Source: Paraspadella gotoi (Eukaryota; Chaetognatha). Taken from it: 64,000 nt of DNA. Location of the stretch: assembly GCA_051294375.1 (NCBI GenBank), contig CM119266.1:2037380-2101379 (forward strand), in the 5' to 3' direction. Positions 34,553-45,495 of the stretch are shown here, one piece after another (the first letter of the stretch is position 1; each line of letters begins with the position of its first letter). Under the pieces are notes generated by a model that did not search any database, had not been told where the DNA came from, and saw only the letters and a program-made list of their open reading frames with translations. The position numbers were made by a program, and so were the translations under genes.

Positions 34553-35345
34553 TTAGTTGGATCTGCTTTCAGCAGATCCCGACTCTATAATTCACTTTGT
34601 CAGTCCGTTGGTCCGTCCCCTCAATATTGTCGGGCACTCACTTATATCATGTCAGAACATTGAATTATGAGGAATTATGCAAAAAAAAACGATGTCCGTC
34701 CCGCATCGCGTCCGTCCGTCCTACCTTTAGCAAAAAAACACCAATTACTCGTGATTGATGGATGGATTGGAATGAAATTTTGTGTGTGGGTAGGAAGGTG
34801 TGTGATTGAGCTGGATATAAAGTTTTCTCTCAATCGTCCTCTGATTGATTGATTGATTGATTGAATGACCAAATTATGCAATTGACAGAAATATGCAGTT
34901 GACCAAATTCTGCAAGTTGAACCAAATTATGCCAGTTTGACTAAATTCTGCAAGTTGACCAAATTATGCTAGTTGATAAAATTATGCCAGTTGACCAACA
35001 TTATGCCAGTGGATAAAATTATGCCAGTTGACCAAATTATGCCGGTTGACCAAATCATTATAATTGCACCATTAGTCATTGACAAGATAATGTCAGTTTG
35101 ACCAAATATTATGTCAAATGTTATACCAAATTATATCTGTGACCAATTAAGTCAAGTTGACCAAATTATGTCAGTTGACCAATTATATCAGTTAAAACAA
35201 ATAAAGTCACTTGACCAAATTATGTCAGTTGACCAAATTATGTCAGTTAACCAAATTAAGTCAGTTGGCCAAATTATGCCAGTTTGACCAAATTATGCGA
35301 ACTTAATTATCGTAGCAGATTCCGGCATTGTTTGCTCAAACTTGT
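34553..35345 (-). mobile_element. HINE/DINE-1-like element, near-complete copy
   Basis: Read on the minus strand, the 5' end is ACAAGTTTGAGCAAACAATG at 35345. It is followed by about 25 units of an 18-bp minisatellite (plus-strand form TTGACCAAATTATGCCAG, 34866-35290), one core block (34740-34835), the 3' region and a terminal hairpin GGATCTGCTTTCAGCAGATCC ending CTAA at 34553. The next base outside is T, as at Helentron-type insertion sites. Confidence 0.65.
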
Positions 35346-35355
35346 TAATGAAAAG

Positions 35356-36130
35356 ACATCATTAAAGAAGTCAGTCTGTATAAGAAAAATATTTAAAAAA
35401 ATTGGTTTGACCAATGATTATGATAATTATATTTTTGCATAAAAAATGAAAATTTAAAAAAAATGAAAAACATCAGATTTGGCCCAAAATAAATTATCTC
35501 CAATCTGATGTTTTTAAGAAATACAAAATGTTTGCTCGGTTTTCTTTATTCTTAATTATGAACAGAAAAAAAATTTATGTTTTTTTTCAACTAAAAAATT
35601 GCAGTTATTTTAATAAATAAAAATGCCCTGCTCTTCAAAGTTGTACGTATTTTGTTCCAAATTAATCATGGATTATCATAAAAGATATAGATTTATGGCT
35701 ACTACCCTCCAAATCCATGGGTCTTCTTGTACAAAAGACATCAGGGCAAAAAAAATCAGGCTTATATGAAAAAATAGATAAAAAAAATTGATTTGACCAA
35801 GGCTCATTCATTAATTATGTTTTTGCATAAAAAATAAAAATATCAAAAAAAAAAAAACATCAGATTTTGCGCAAAAGTTGACTTACCTCCAATCTGATGT
35901 TTTAGAAATGCAAAATGTTTACGCGTTTTCTTTAATTATAATTATGAACGCAAAAAATAACTTTTTTCGAAAAACTGGAAATTCAATTTTTTTATTAAAG
36001 AAAAATGTCCTGTCATCAAAGTTGTGCATATTTTTTATTCAAATTTATCCATGAATGATCACAACAACATAGATTTACCGCTACTACCCCTCCATTTTCG
36101 TTTTTTTTCTTCATAACAAAGACATCAGTG
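35356..36130. repeat. Tandem duplication, ~390-bp unit, each with an ATCAGATT hairpin
   Basis: Two diverged units share, in order, TTGACCAA, TTTTTGCATAAAAAATPAAA-type sequence, AAACATCAGATT, its complement AATCTGATGTTT about 45 bases on, CAAAATGTTT, and AATTATGAACG/A. Each therefore contains an inverted repeat able to form a hairpin. No open frame is shared. Confidence 0.6.
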
Positions 36131-36883
36131 CCCCAAAAAAGTAAAATATTGACAAAAAGTAAAAAATCTGTTTGTCAGTCCAAATTTCTGATATATTAAT
36201 TGATTATGAACAAGCCCTGAGTTCAAAATTGTCGCAAAAAATATGTAGAGGTAAGGGCTTGTCTCTCTAACAGAATATGTAATTAAAAAATCCTTTTTTA
36301 AACGCATTTTTGTGACAGTACCATAATTTCGAAAACACTATAGTAAAAAAATTTGTCACACTTTTTTTTTTTCATATTTTTTTATTTTGTCAACGATTGG
36401 ACCTTGTTAATCTTCTCACAGGAAAATGACGCTCCTTCACATTGTAACTGAACTTCTGAGTACCAAATGGCTGCATAAATTGATAATATTGGGTAAAGGA
36501 GTTTGTCTCTGAGAATCAAATAATGGTGCAAAAGTAGGCTGAAACTCCCTTTTAGCTTTTATATCTTGCATTGCGACTTAACCAAGGGCTCACTTTCCTC
36601 ATTACTTACCTTTCCCTCATTACTTTTTCCTTCCTCGTTACTTACCTTTCCGCAATCGCGAAATAATTTTCTTCTCATTGGAACTCATTATTATTATTAT
36701 TAACTCATTTATTAATTCATTATTAACGTTGTAGGTTTCAACGCAACTCTTCAACGCCATCTTTTAATGCCTATAGGTCAATTCGCCACAAACGTCAACA
36801 TAAAGCCTTTTTTTTTCTTTTTGTTTCCTTTGTTTCGAGAGCTTGTTTTTTTTATAAATCCAAATGCAATACAGAAACGTGTC

Positions 36884-38791
36884 ATGACTACTTCTCTCGT
36901 CCCACTCATCCTCCACGTCTGTCTGAATGTCTCGACTTAGGTGACGGATATACGGACAACGTTTTTATTGCTCTACGGATCTCGTTATCTCCGACTTATC
37001 GCCTGGCTTCTACTGACGACGCTGCTGCTCCACTGCGCCGTTTCCACGTTTTACGGCATGCTGTTCCTGCGGAGAAAAAAGGTGACTACCCAGTTTTGAA
37101 TAATAGTAGCATTAATTTTGATTTACCTCGATGAAGCAAATGAAACGATTTAGGGTTTTAGACAACAACACTCCCAAAAGCCTTTATTTAAACAGAAAGG
37201 GCAAAAGGCACAGCCACAACTGACCACTTTAAAGCCAAGCAGCGGCCATCTCATAAACCAGAGCCTTTTTATTTGAAAAAAAAATCCTTGGTTTGTTAAG
37301 AAAAAACATTTTTTTAAATTAAATCTCGTTTGCTCGTTGCTAGGATTTGTATCCTCGGTTGTTCACGAATAGACGGCGGGTCGCCTTGACAACCGTGTTT
37401 ATGTGCCTGGGACTCGGATCAGTTCCTGTGATGGTGGATCAGATGAGGGATGAAAGGTCCTTGCAATTTTTAGAAGCTGACAAACATATCTTGGGTAAGA
37501 TTCACGTTTTTTTAAAAATCATTGTAGGTATGACAACATCCGGGTTACTTAAGTACGATGACCATCTGTGTGGGACATCTCACTGGGACGCGATGCCGAT
37601 ATTACCCTAGTACTGTTTTGATAGTACCAATCTAGAGAAAATGGACACAATACATGGTTGGAATAGTGCATTCCCTATCTTTTGAGATGGAGCTTATGAA
37701 GATGAGGGTGAGGCAATTAAAAAAAAATCATTGCCTCAGTCATCTCAGATAAGTTGTCCCATCAAAATCATATTGAAAGCTTGTTTGGCACCCTGCCTAT
37801 GTCATTATCGTTTTTAAGAGTGATGCCGATTACGCTTAACCACACAAAGGCCTGTCCCAAAGTCAGGGGCAAGACAGCCCCATTTATTCATGAATGGATA
37901 ATTTTCTATATGTTGTACCCAATTCATAACCTATAGAACCTAAATGATCCCTGAACTTTATTTTCTTCCAATCACCAATTGCAAGTCAAAAGGACCTTCC
38001 TGAGCGGATGGACCTCAACGCCCATGTACACATTCTCTTGATCTTACCCGCAATTGCTTCTGCAGCACCATTTGGGCCACATTTTGCTTTGGACGAACAG
38101 AAACGGCGAAACCTTTGCCTTCCTTACCTCTTTGAGGATCAGCGTTTATGAAGGCAATGTGCTATGTTTTAAAGGAGGGCGGTTTTCGATCTGGCACTCC
38201 ACCAACTCTTGTACTGTGATCATGATTCACATCTATTATCGGCACACCAGAACCCTTCTCATTTTCAATGTCACTGGAGCGTGAGGAAAGAAGGATTCAC
38301 AATCGTTTCCATCGCTTTCTCCACAGTTTCCTTGGCCAACTTCGCCGCCAAAAACCGTCATGGAGCCGACATTTCGGGTCCTTGCAATATGGCTTGCCAT
38401 GTTCTGGGAACCCTACAAGGAACTGGCGGACTCTTTGTCAGCATTGTTATTCTATATCCAAAAATCGTTTATTTCAATACTTGGTTTGTCATTATGACTC
38501 CCCTGATCATATTTCGCGTCTTTACACCAGTGGAATTGTGGGGGATTTTCCGGAGCCTTCGTGGAAGCGGCGAATGTTGTTGTGACCACAAAACTAAAAG
38601 GAATGCTTCGTCGAAACGAGGGACGCAAATCCTGATGCAGCTCATGATGAATTTGTTTTTGCTCTCGTTCTTTCTCAATATCGAGAAAGACAAATCCCTG
38701 AAGAAGGAAATTGGTATTTCGTGGGGGCTCGACAACTTGATGGCAGATTTTCCTCCTGAACTGTTGTTTCGCAGCGTTGAGAAAAATTACG
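36884..38791 (+). pseudogene. XK-related (XKR-like) membrane protein gene, broken
   Basis: XK/XKR proteins are multi-pass membrane proteins; several are phospholipid scramblases. Piece A (36884 or 36941 to 37081) reads VTDIRTTFLLLYGSRYLRL and a following membrane helix, as in the XKR N-terminus. Piece B (37344-37494) reads VFMCLGLGSVPVMVDQM, matching the LLQLGxxxR helix. Piece D (about 38175-38791) reads AVFDLALHQLLY, then GFTIVSIAFSTVSLANF and VSIVILYPKIVYFNTWFVIM, matching the ESAPQL and following helices. Problems: the ATG at 36884 is in frame with piece A but a TAG (36938-36940) interrupts it unless it is a splice acceptor; B ends in phase 1 while D needs phase 2; a short segment between them and the last helices are missing. 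Either an unresolved exon plus errors, or a pseudogene. Family call by motif order only. Confidence 0.5.
37528..37720 (+). repeat. SINE-like repeat, relative of the copy at 24125
   Basis: It shares TATGnCAACAnCCGGGTT, CATCTCACTG, TTACCCTAG and a CATTCCC/GTTCCCC-CTCT end with the TRPM intron 7 copy, at about the same spacing. It sits in an intron of the XKR-like gene. Confidence 0.45.
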
Positions 38792-38799
38792 GTCAGTGG

Positions 38800-39894
38800 C
38801 GGGCGTTCGTTTTTTGGTTTTTTTTTTTTTTAAATTTAAACTTGTCAAGCAAACGCCGGAGGACTTTGATAGATTTTGTTATAAAAAGTATAGCACACCA
38901 GTACGCGTCCGCCGCCTTTAGGCAATAATTTGAAAAATTTAATTAAAGTAGTAAAAATCAAGATTTTTATCTCGCCAGACGGGCCCGAGCCCGTCTTGGC
39001 GACATTTAGCGTTATGCTTTTTTTCTAACATAGTTTTGACTGGGGCTTACAATTTTTTTTTTCAAACAAAAATTACTACGAATTATGATGGATTTATATA
39101 AAAGTGTGCGATCATAGTAAGTTAAAATTTCAGATATGGCTTTTCATCTTGAAGATCTTTGCAATTGTCATGTTTCATATGGAATCAATTATTTTTTGTT
39201 TGAATATCTTTTTCATTATGATTTACTTCAATATGCAAATTACTTTATATAAATATGAAAATTAGTATATAGAATATATATTATAATTTGCATATTGCAG
39301 TAAATCATGTTGAAGAAAAAATTCATACAAAAAATCAATATAAAACATGTGATTTTAAAAAAACTTTTTTGATGAGAAGCTATATCTAAATCTTAATATA
39401 AATTAAAATATATACTTTAACAACTTCCATTTAAAAAAAATTGTAACAATTTCCAATTGTAAACAATTGTAACATTTTTTTCTTTAAATTATATATAAAT
39501 ATTTTTTTCTTTTGTCAGGCGCTGCCTCTTCTGATTTGTTTAAAAACGAGTTTAGCTCTGCAGTGTTTGGACTATGGTTATCATCGCATCAATCATTTGG
39601 TTATCATCGAATCAGAGAATGAATATTATCGTATCAATGAATACTATCATCACATTAAGGAATGATTATCATCACATCAGAGAATGACTATGATCGCGTC
39701 AATGAATGATTATCATCACGTCAATGAATGCTTATCAACGCATCAATGAATGATTATCATTACATCAATGAATGACTAGCTTTACATTAGTGAATGACTA
39801 TCATCATATCAGTTAGTAACTATCATCGCATCATAGTCCAGGTTGAACCACTCTCCTATTGTCGCTCGCCACTTCTCTTAAGTAACCAGTAAAG
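38800..39894. repeat. AT-rich DNA with a degenerate ATGATTATCATCGCATCA array
   Basis: 38800-39575 is AT-rich without coding signal. From about 39580 to 39835 a roughly 26-bp unit (AATGATTATCATCACATCA type) repeats about nine times. Confidence 0.65.
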
Positions 39895-40460
39895 TGGGTG
39901 ATGAAGCTGGATATAAAGTTTTGATGAGAGTGGAAATGAGTTTTCATGGAAAAATCAAAGTCAAGTTGACTTGAATTTTTATTATTTATGCTTCCTCATA
40001 ATTTTTTTAATTAATTAAATAATAAATTAATTAATTAATAAAAAAATGATGCAGTTTGAAAAAATGATGCAAGTTGAAAAATTTTTTGAAGTTGAAAAAA
40101 GTTTTAAAAAATGATGGAAGTGGATATAAAGAGGCGAATTTAAAAAATGATGCAAATTTAAAAAATTATGCGAGTTGAAAAAATGATGCAAGTTTAAAAA
40201 ATAATACAGGTTGAAAAAATGATGCAAGTTTAAAAATGATGCAAGATGAAAAAATGATGCAAGTTGAAAAAATGATTCAGGTTGAAAAAATGATGCAAAT
40301 TAAAAAATAATGCAAGTTAAAAAATAATTATAGTTAAAAAAATATTTGTTTGTATTACTGGTTTGGTATGTACGATCTGTTATGATCAGTTAAATCATCT
40401 CATTAGCTGATAACCGCTTAATTATCGTCGGCAGATCCGACATTGTTTGCTCAAACTTGT
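39895..40460 (-). mobile_element. HINE/DINE-1-like element, 3'-truncated copy
   Basis: On the minus strand it starts at 40460 with the family 5' end ACAAGTTTGAGCAAACAATG plus TCGGATCTGCC. It continues through an 18-bp minisatellite (plus-strand form TTGAAAAAATGATGCAAG, 40030-40330) and stops in part of one core block (39895-39960). The 3' hairpin is not present. Confidence 0.6.
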
Positions 40461-40756
40461 TTAGGTAATAAATACCCAAATTTATTGCCAATAGACCGCG
40501 CGGATCCTGTATTTTGGTAAAATTGTTATTGCTTTTGTTATGAGATAAAAGTGTTAGAGAAATTCTTTTCAACAAAAATTCTTTCCAAAAACAGCCTCTG
40601 TACTTAAAAACCCTACATTCTGCTTGCAAGCCCAGGGATTCATCGCTCCCAAAAGGTAATTTTCGGTTTTTATACCTCAAAACAAATATCTCTTTACAAT
40701 TTTGTTCATTTTAGTTGCGCCGCGAGTACTCGCCGAAGTCAATGCGGCATAGTACT

Positions 40757-40835
40757 AGTGTTCCGATAACCGTTAAAAGTTAACGGTTATTAACGGTTAA
40801 TTATAACTTTAACTTAACCGTTAATATATTTATTT
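40757..40835. repeat. Cluster of TTAACGGTTA inverted repeats
   Basis: AACCGTTAA and TTAACGGTTA occur several times in alternating orientation within 80 bases. It may be a terminal inverted repeat of an unknown element or a cluster of Myb-type (YAACKG) sites; neither can be decided here. Confidence 0.4.
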
Positions 40836-41122
40836 TAACTCTCGAAAGACAATTCATTAAATATGCCGGAAAATTAAGACTGATCGGTGCTCTTGGTTTT
40901 CTCCAGATTTTTTCATACTTGTATAATATATGTATATATATGTAAATGTATATTCACTAGATAATAAGGAAATACATCAACGAAATGAAGTTACTGGGAC
41001 GCAATATCTTGGGCTAGCCAGTTCTTGTTTATTATCTTATCTACTTATACATAATTCTAGAGTTAAGCAATTCATGTTATTTAAAAACGAGACCAAATTA
41101 GAGCAAAAAATTAGACAAAATA

Positions 41123-42448
41123 ATGTGTCAATTGGACACTGACCAATTAATTTTACTTTTTAATTTCATGTATCGTGCATTCACTTCAATTACAAGATGG
41201 AAAAACAAGAGGTTTTCGTTCATCGAAGAAGTCAACCGGAACTTGAACTTAACTCGTCAAATTTGTAAAAACATTTATAATTTTTCGAGTCTTTACCAAT
41301 TATCTGTTTCTTTGGGCAACTACCACTTGATGCATGTGGAATATCGACTTCAACTTACTTTTCTCTTGATAAACATGACGGTATCTCTCATCTATTGTCT
41401 TTTCTTGCTGAAAGAAATGAAGATTTTGAAAAAAATGCTGATAATTTTATTACCAATTGGAATGATTATAATTGTAATTTATTTTTATCTATACCATTCT
41501 ATTCGTTATATCAACTTACTTCTCTTAAGTACTTTGTATTATATGTGGTCATTTTTTTATAACGAGGAAAATGTAAGATATCGTCCAAAAAATAAAAAAG
41601 AATTGTATCCAAAAATCGATCATTCTCACTGGCTTGTGTACAAATATTTAACAATAATTTCATATTATTCTATTATTCTATCCTGGAATTGTTTGTGGTT
41701 TATTATTAAATCAATAGTTAAAGCAATGTCAAAAACAAAACTATTTTGCGCTGCGCAAAATTTGTACGGATTTATATCTTTTTGTTTACCATTTGCAATT
41801 TTAAAACTCATATTGACTCATCGCGACAGAAAAAAAATAATTTTCGAATCCTTTGACCGAATTTGCAACGTCAGCAAGATTTCGGTTCAATGCTTAGTGC
41901 AAAACCCTTATTACCAGAATCAATATTTTGAAGTTGACAATTTCGTTGTCCACTTGTTAAATTTCTTTTTCGAGAAAGAAATTTTGTTCGTTTCGTTCTG
42001 TTGTTCTTTTACACCGTTCTTGGGTTTAGTTTCAAAGATTTTTCCCTCGAGATTAAAATCTGGAAATAAAAAGTTTATCTTTAAATTATTTTTATCAGTT
42101 TTAACTTCTGTGATGTACGTCTTAATATTTCTTTACTTGACTCCGTTTCTCACTTCAAATGTTAAACCGACAAAAGTTAAAGGGTTAAAATTTACGCCCA
42201 ACGACGTGAAAATTCTTTTCAACGCCAAATATAGAATTAATTACATCAGATCTTACGCGAGTTGCTGCACGAGAGTGAGAGAGCTGACAGAGAAAGACGA
42301 TTCAACAATGACCAAAGTTGAACCCGTTAGCGTTTTTTCCCAAATAATTAACGACGTGAACAAAATTTATGCCGCCAATTTTCCTTATTTGCTGTTAACG
42401 ACTTTTCTTTTCATTCCTGGAGCCTTAGTGTTGATATGGAATCCATAA
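41123..42448 (+). CDS. AT-rich intronless multi-pass membrane protein, possibly XK-like
   Basis: An uninterrupted frame of 441 codons with about eight hydrophobic segments. The first half follows the helix order of XK-related proteins: LYQLSVSLGNYHL where XKRs have ESAPQLxLQL, several core helices, then HSHWLVYKYLTIISYYSIIL with CLWFI where XKRs have a conserved Tyr/Leu/Trp-rich helix. The second half (NFFFEKEILFVSFCCSF, FLSVLTSVMYVLIFLYLTPF, FPYLLLTTFLFIPGALVLIW) has no counterpart I recognise. A second open frame at 40930-41142 overlaps the start in another frame and encodes a further membrane-like segment (YLGLASSCLLSYLLI), so the true N-terminus may lie upstream beyond a one-base frame break near 41100. 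The ORF is AT-rich, unlike the GC-rich exons of the neighbour at 37-38.8 kb. A chemoreceptor-like identity was considered but no signature motif was seen. Confidence 0.5.
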   Translation: MCQLDTDQLILLFNFMYRAFTSITRWKNKRFSFIEEVNRNLNLTRQICKNIYNFSSLYQLSVSLGNYHLMHVEYRLQLTFLLINMTVSLIYCLFLLKEMKILKKMLIILLPIGMIIIVIYFYLYHSIRYINLLLLSTLYYMWSFFYNEENVRYRPKNKKELYPKIDHSHWLVYKYLTIISYYSIILSWNCLWFIIKSIVKAMSKTKLFCAAQNLYGFISFCLPFAILKLILTHRDRKKIIFESFDRICNVSKISVQCLVQNPYYQNQYFEVDNFVVHLLNFFFEKEILFVSFCCSFTPFLGLVSKIFPSRLKSGNKKFIFKLFLSVLTSVMYVLIFLYLTPFLTSNVKPTKVKGLKFTPNDVKILFNAKYRINYIRSYASCCTRVRELTEKDDSTMTKVEPVSVFSQIINDVNKIYAANFPYLLLTTFLFIPGALVLIWNP

Positions 42449-42476
42449 AAGTCTTAGTGATCATGTTTGTTTTCAA

Positions 42477-42482
42477 AATAAA
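42477..42482 (+). promoter_or_regulatory. Polyadenylation signal after the membrane protein ORF
   Basis: AATAAA lies about 30 bases after the stop codon at 42446-42448. Confidence 0.4.
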
Positions 42483-42983
42483 ATGTAAAATTTTTCAACG
42501 TAGTAACATGATTCTCATATGGTTTTCATTTGGTTTGCACATTGCACATTCTACTTTTTTTAAGTATCAACGCACTTTTTACACTTTTATAATTATTTTT
42601 TTCTGCCAATTCATAAAAATTAATGACAGTTTAAAGCGTTAATATTAAGGATTAAAAAGCAAGTTAAAGAACCTCTATTGAATGGTCATCAATAACATCA
42701 GACATTAAATTTTTAAAGGCAAACCCTGTTGTACCAACTTAAATTAAATTTATTACCAAAATTGATTCATTCTCGTACATTTTCTGTAATAGTTTTTTAA
42801 ATCTCAAAGGAAAAAATATTAAGATTTAGCGTTTAACTTATTTTCGTTTTCGTCGCCGTGGGAGTTTTTCATTAACACCGACTGAGGCTCCATTCGCTCG
42901 ACAAGGAATCCTTTGAGGACTCGAAGGCAGATTCCGACTGAATACCGGTCATTCCTTCAACCTGGTCATCCGAAAAATTCACC

Positions 42984-42984
<1 letters not shown>

Positions 42985-43017
<33 letters not shown>

Positions 43018-43118
43018 CTCTTCTCTCTTGGGTTCCAAAGGAAACTGCACCAAGCGCACCCTGCTGAGTTCTACTTTTTATCCTGGCCGTTTTTAAGGAG
43101 AGTAGCTATAAATAAGAG

Positions 43119-43168
<50 letters not shown>

Positions 43169-43320
43169 GAGAGAGAGAGAGAGGAAAGAGAGAGAAAGAG
43201 AGACTGACTTCAATGACATGAATATCTTTACTACTCTCTCTCTCTCCTCTCTCTCTCCTCGTTCTCTCGTCTCTCTCTTCATTTTCTCTCTTCTTCTCTC
43301 TCTCTCTCTCTCTATCTCGG
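42985..43320. repeat. Alternating (CT)n and (GA)n arrays
   Basis: CT array 42986-43014, GA array 43117-43203, and CT-rich array 43234-43312. The last is followed by the second copy of the hammerhead-like repeat (CTGATGA at 43360-43366). Opposite-strand arrays this close could pair into long hairpins. Confidence 0.8.
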
Positions 43321-43552
43321 CAAATCTGTAAAAAAGTTTTTTCAAAACTGACGTTTTCGCTGATGAAGGCTAACAATTTAATTAAAACATTTTCATCTTA
43401 GTCTTATAAGTATTTTATTTTCCATGTTCTCAAAATATTATTTGGGTTTTCAAGTAGTTTGGTATCAACGCAGAAAATGCATAGATGGAAATGTAAAAAT
43501 GTAACCTATGCAGGATTAACACATTTTTAGTCTAGATTTAACCTTTCAATTA

Positions 43553-44155
43553 CTCCTGGTTAAATACTTCTAAAATCGTTTTCTTCCAATGGATTCCCTC
43601 AATCTGCTTTTTCCCGGGGCCGACTTCATCTTCTTCATCTTCATCTTCATCTTCATCTTCATCTTCTTCCGGCCCAAACGACGACAACGCCGACGACGAC
43701 GACGACGACGAAATGCATAAAACCGATGCGTGCGACGACAGCGCCACACTTCCCGCCCAAATTCTCGCAACTTCCGCAGGAGGCGGTCCACTCTTTCTTT
43801 TCTTTACATACGAAATCGAAAGTTATAAGAATTTAAATTTTCGTCAATCCTTCTGTCAGTTTTTGCGCGGACATATCCAGAGATGTCGGGAGATGTCAGG
43901 GCATGTCAGGACATTTTCTTTCTAAGCCGAAAAACGTTTGTTTGTTTATGTTTTGTTTTCTTTTGCTTTTTTATGCTGTTGATTTGTTTTTTGACTCACC
44001 TTACACGGTGACTAAGCAGCAACCGTTGATAACAATCTCTCAGTCACGGGTCGGATTGTACTTCTGGCAAAACCAGTTGGACTTGCATTGATCGAGATCT
44101 TCGGCAACGATGACTTTAATGAGAATCAAAGCGAGAAAAAAAAATAGAGAGGCTT
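43553..44155 (-). CDS. Possible small secreted Cys-containing protein gene, eroded or mis-sequenced
   Basis: On the minus strand from about 44150 a hydrophobic leader (LFFFLALILIKVIVAED) is followed by DQCKSNWFCQKYNPTRD, an in-frame TGA, then EIVINGCCLVTV, and good donors (GTAAGG, GTGAGT) near 43995-44005. A Met-Lys-Pro-Leu-Tyr start lies one base out of frame across a run of nine T. Further down, 43800-43553 holds GC-rich open frames with a DED/EED acidic run ending in GKKQIEGIHWKKTILEVF. Leader plus paired cysteines suggests a secreted peptide, but the frame breaks mean this is a hint only. Confidence 0.25.
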
Positions 44156-44328
44156 CATCTTTTCTTTTTGTTTTTGTTTGTTTGTTTGTTCAAGACTATA
44201 ATTTATAATCAATCAGGAAAAAAACAATTCTTTCACGGAAGGGTTGTTTTTATTATTGTTGGTGTTTTTGTCATCATCTCGTTTCCATTTTTATCCTTTT
44301 TCTTTAAGAAGAAAGCTTTCAGATGACC

Positions 44329-44336
44329 AGAGAGAA

Positions 44337-44368
<32 letters not shown>

Positions 44369-44369
44369 C

Positions 44370-44400
<31 letters not shown>

Positions 44401-44536
44401 AGAGAGAGAGTGAGAGAGAGACGCGTGACCCATCTTATCTTTTCTCGATGTTTCTCCATGAATCGAAAGATCGGGACCTTTTCGATTCAGCTCATGCCTC
44501 ATCAAGACAAAGGCCAAGCCTGGGAGAGAGAGAATT

Positions 44537-44574
<38 letters not shown>

Positions 44575-44580
44575 TAAAAA
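44329..44580. repeat. (GA)n-rich block
   Basis: GA arrays at 44329-44421 and 44529-44570 flank a short non-repetitive piece of about 100 bases (44423-44525). Frames through it are repeat artefacts. Confidence 0.8.
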
Positions 44581-44879
44581 AACCTTTTTTCCAGATTATG
44601 GATCTGCAAATTTAGAGTTGTGCCAAGGACCAAATGCGGAAATGGGCATCACACAGTGGAATTCGATTCCGCACAGTGCAATTCGTTTCTCACTCAGTCT
44701 CTATTTGCGGCGCGACTTGCTTCAACGTTGCCCTTGACAGTAAATAACCATTTGATATTCTCCTTCGTTTTTCCTCCGATCTTGGAATACTTATTCTTTT
44801 GTCCCGTTTCTCTATATCTTATGTTTCTTTCTTGTAATTGTGTTTCACACCTCATTTTTATTATTTGTTCTACCATCCC

Positions 44880-45495
44880 TCGCCTCCCCGTCTGTCATTT
44901 GCTCCTTATTCCCCTTTCTTCCCTCTTTTTTCTCTCCTCTCCATTTTCTTTTCTTTTCTCCATTTTCTCTTCTATCCTCCATTTTCTTTCCTTTCCTCCA
45001 TTTTATTTTCTTTCCTCCATTTATTTTCCTTTCCTCCATTTTCTTTTCTTTTCTCCATTTTCATTTGTTTCCTCCATTTCCTTGTATTTCCTCCATTTTT
45101 TTCCTTTCCTCCATTTTCATTTCTTTCCTCCATTTTATTTCCTTCCCTCTATTTTCTTTCCTTTCCTCCATTTGCTTTCTCTTCCTACGTTTTCTTTTCT
45201 TTCCTCCATTTTCTTTTTATTCCGCCATTTCCTTTCCTTTCTTCCATTTTCTTACCTACCTCTATTTTCTTTTCTTTCCTCCATTTATTTTCCTTTCCTG
45301 CATTTTCTTTTCTTTTCTTTTATCCATTTTCATTTTTTCCCTCTATTTCCTTGTCTTTCCTGAATTTCTTTCCTTTCCTACATTTTCTTTTCTTTCCTCC
45401 TTTTTCTTTTCTTTCCTTCATTTTCTTTTCTTTCCTCCATTTTCTTTCCGTTCTTCCATTTTCTTTTCTTTCCTCCATTTTCTTTTCTTTCCTCT
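44880..45495. repeat. 600-bp homopyrimidine tract, TTTTCTTTCCTCCA-type tandem units
   Basis: The plus strand is almost purely C and T, broken mainly by a single A in each CCATTTT. Units of about 16 bases (CTTTCCTCCATTTTCT) repeat some 35 times with variation. Such polypurine/polypyrimidine tracts can form triplex (H-) DNA. All three frames are open because stop codons are rare in C/T sequence, so the long frames here are not genes. Confidence 0.85.

Noticed and set aside
41123-42448. Insect-type gustatory receptor
   Set aside because: No TYhxxxxxQF-like C-terminal signature and the helix order fits XK-type proteins better, though weakly.
43990-44100. Selenocysteine reading of the in-frame TGA
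   Set aside because: No SECIS element could be recognised and a second stop (TAA) follows shortly; decay or read error is simpler.
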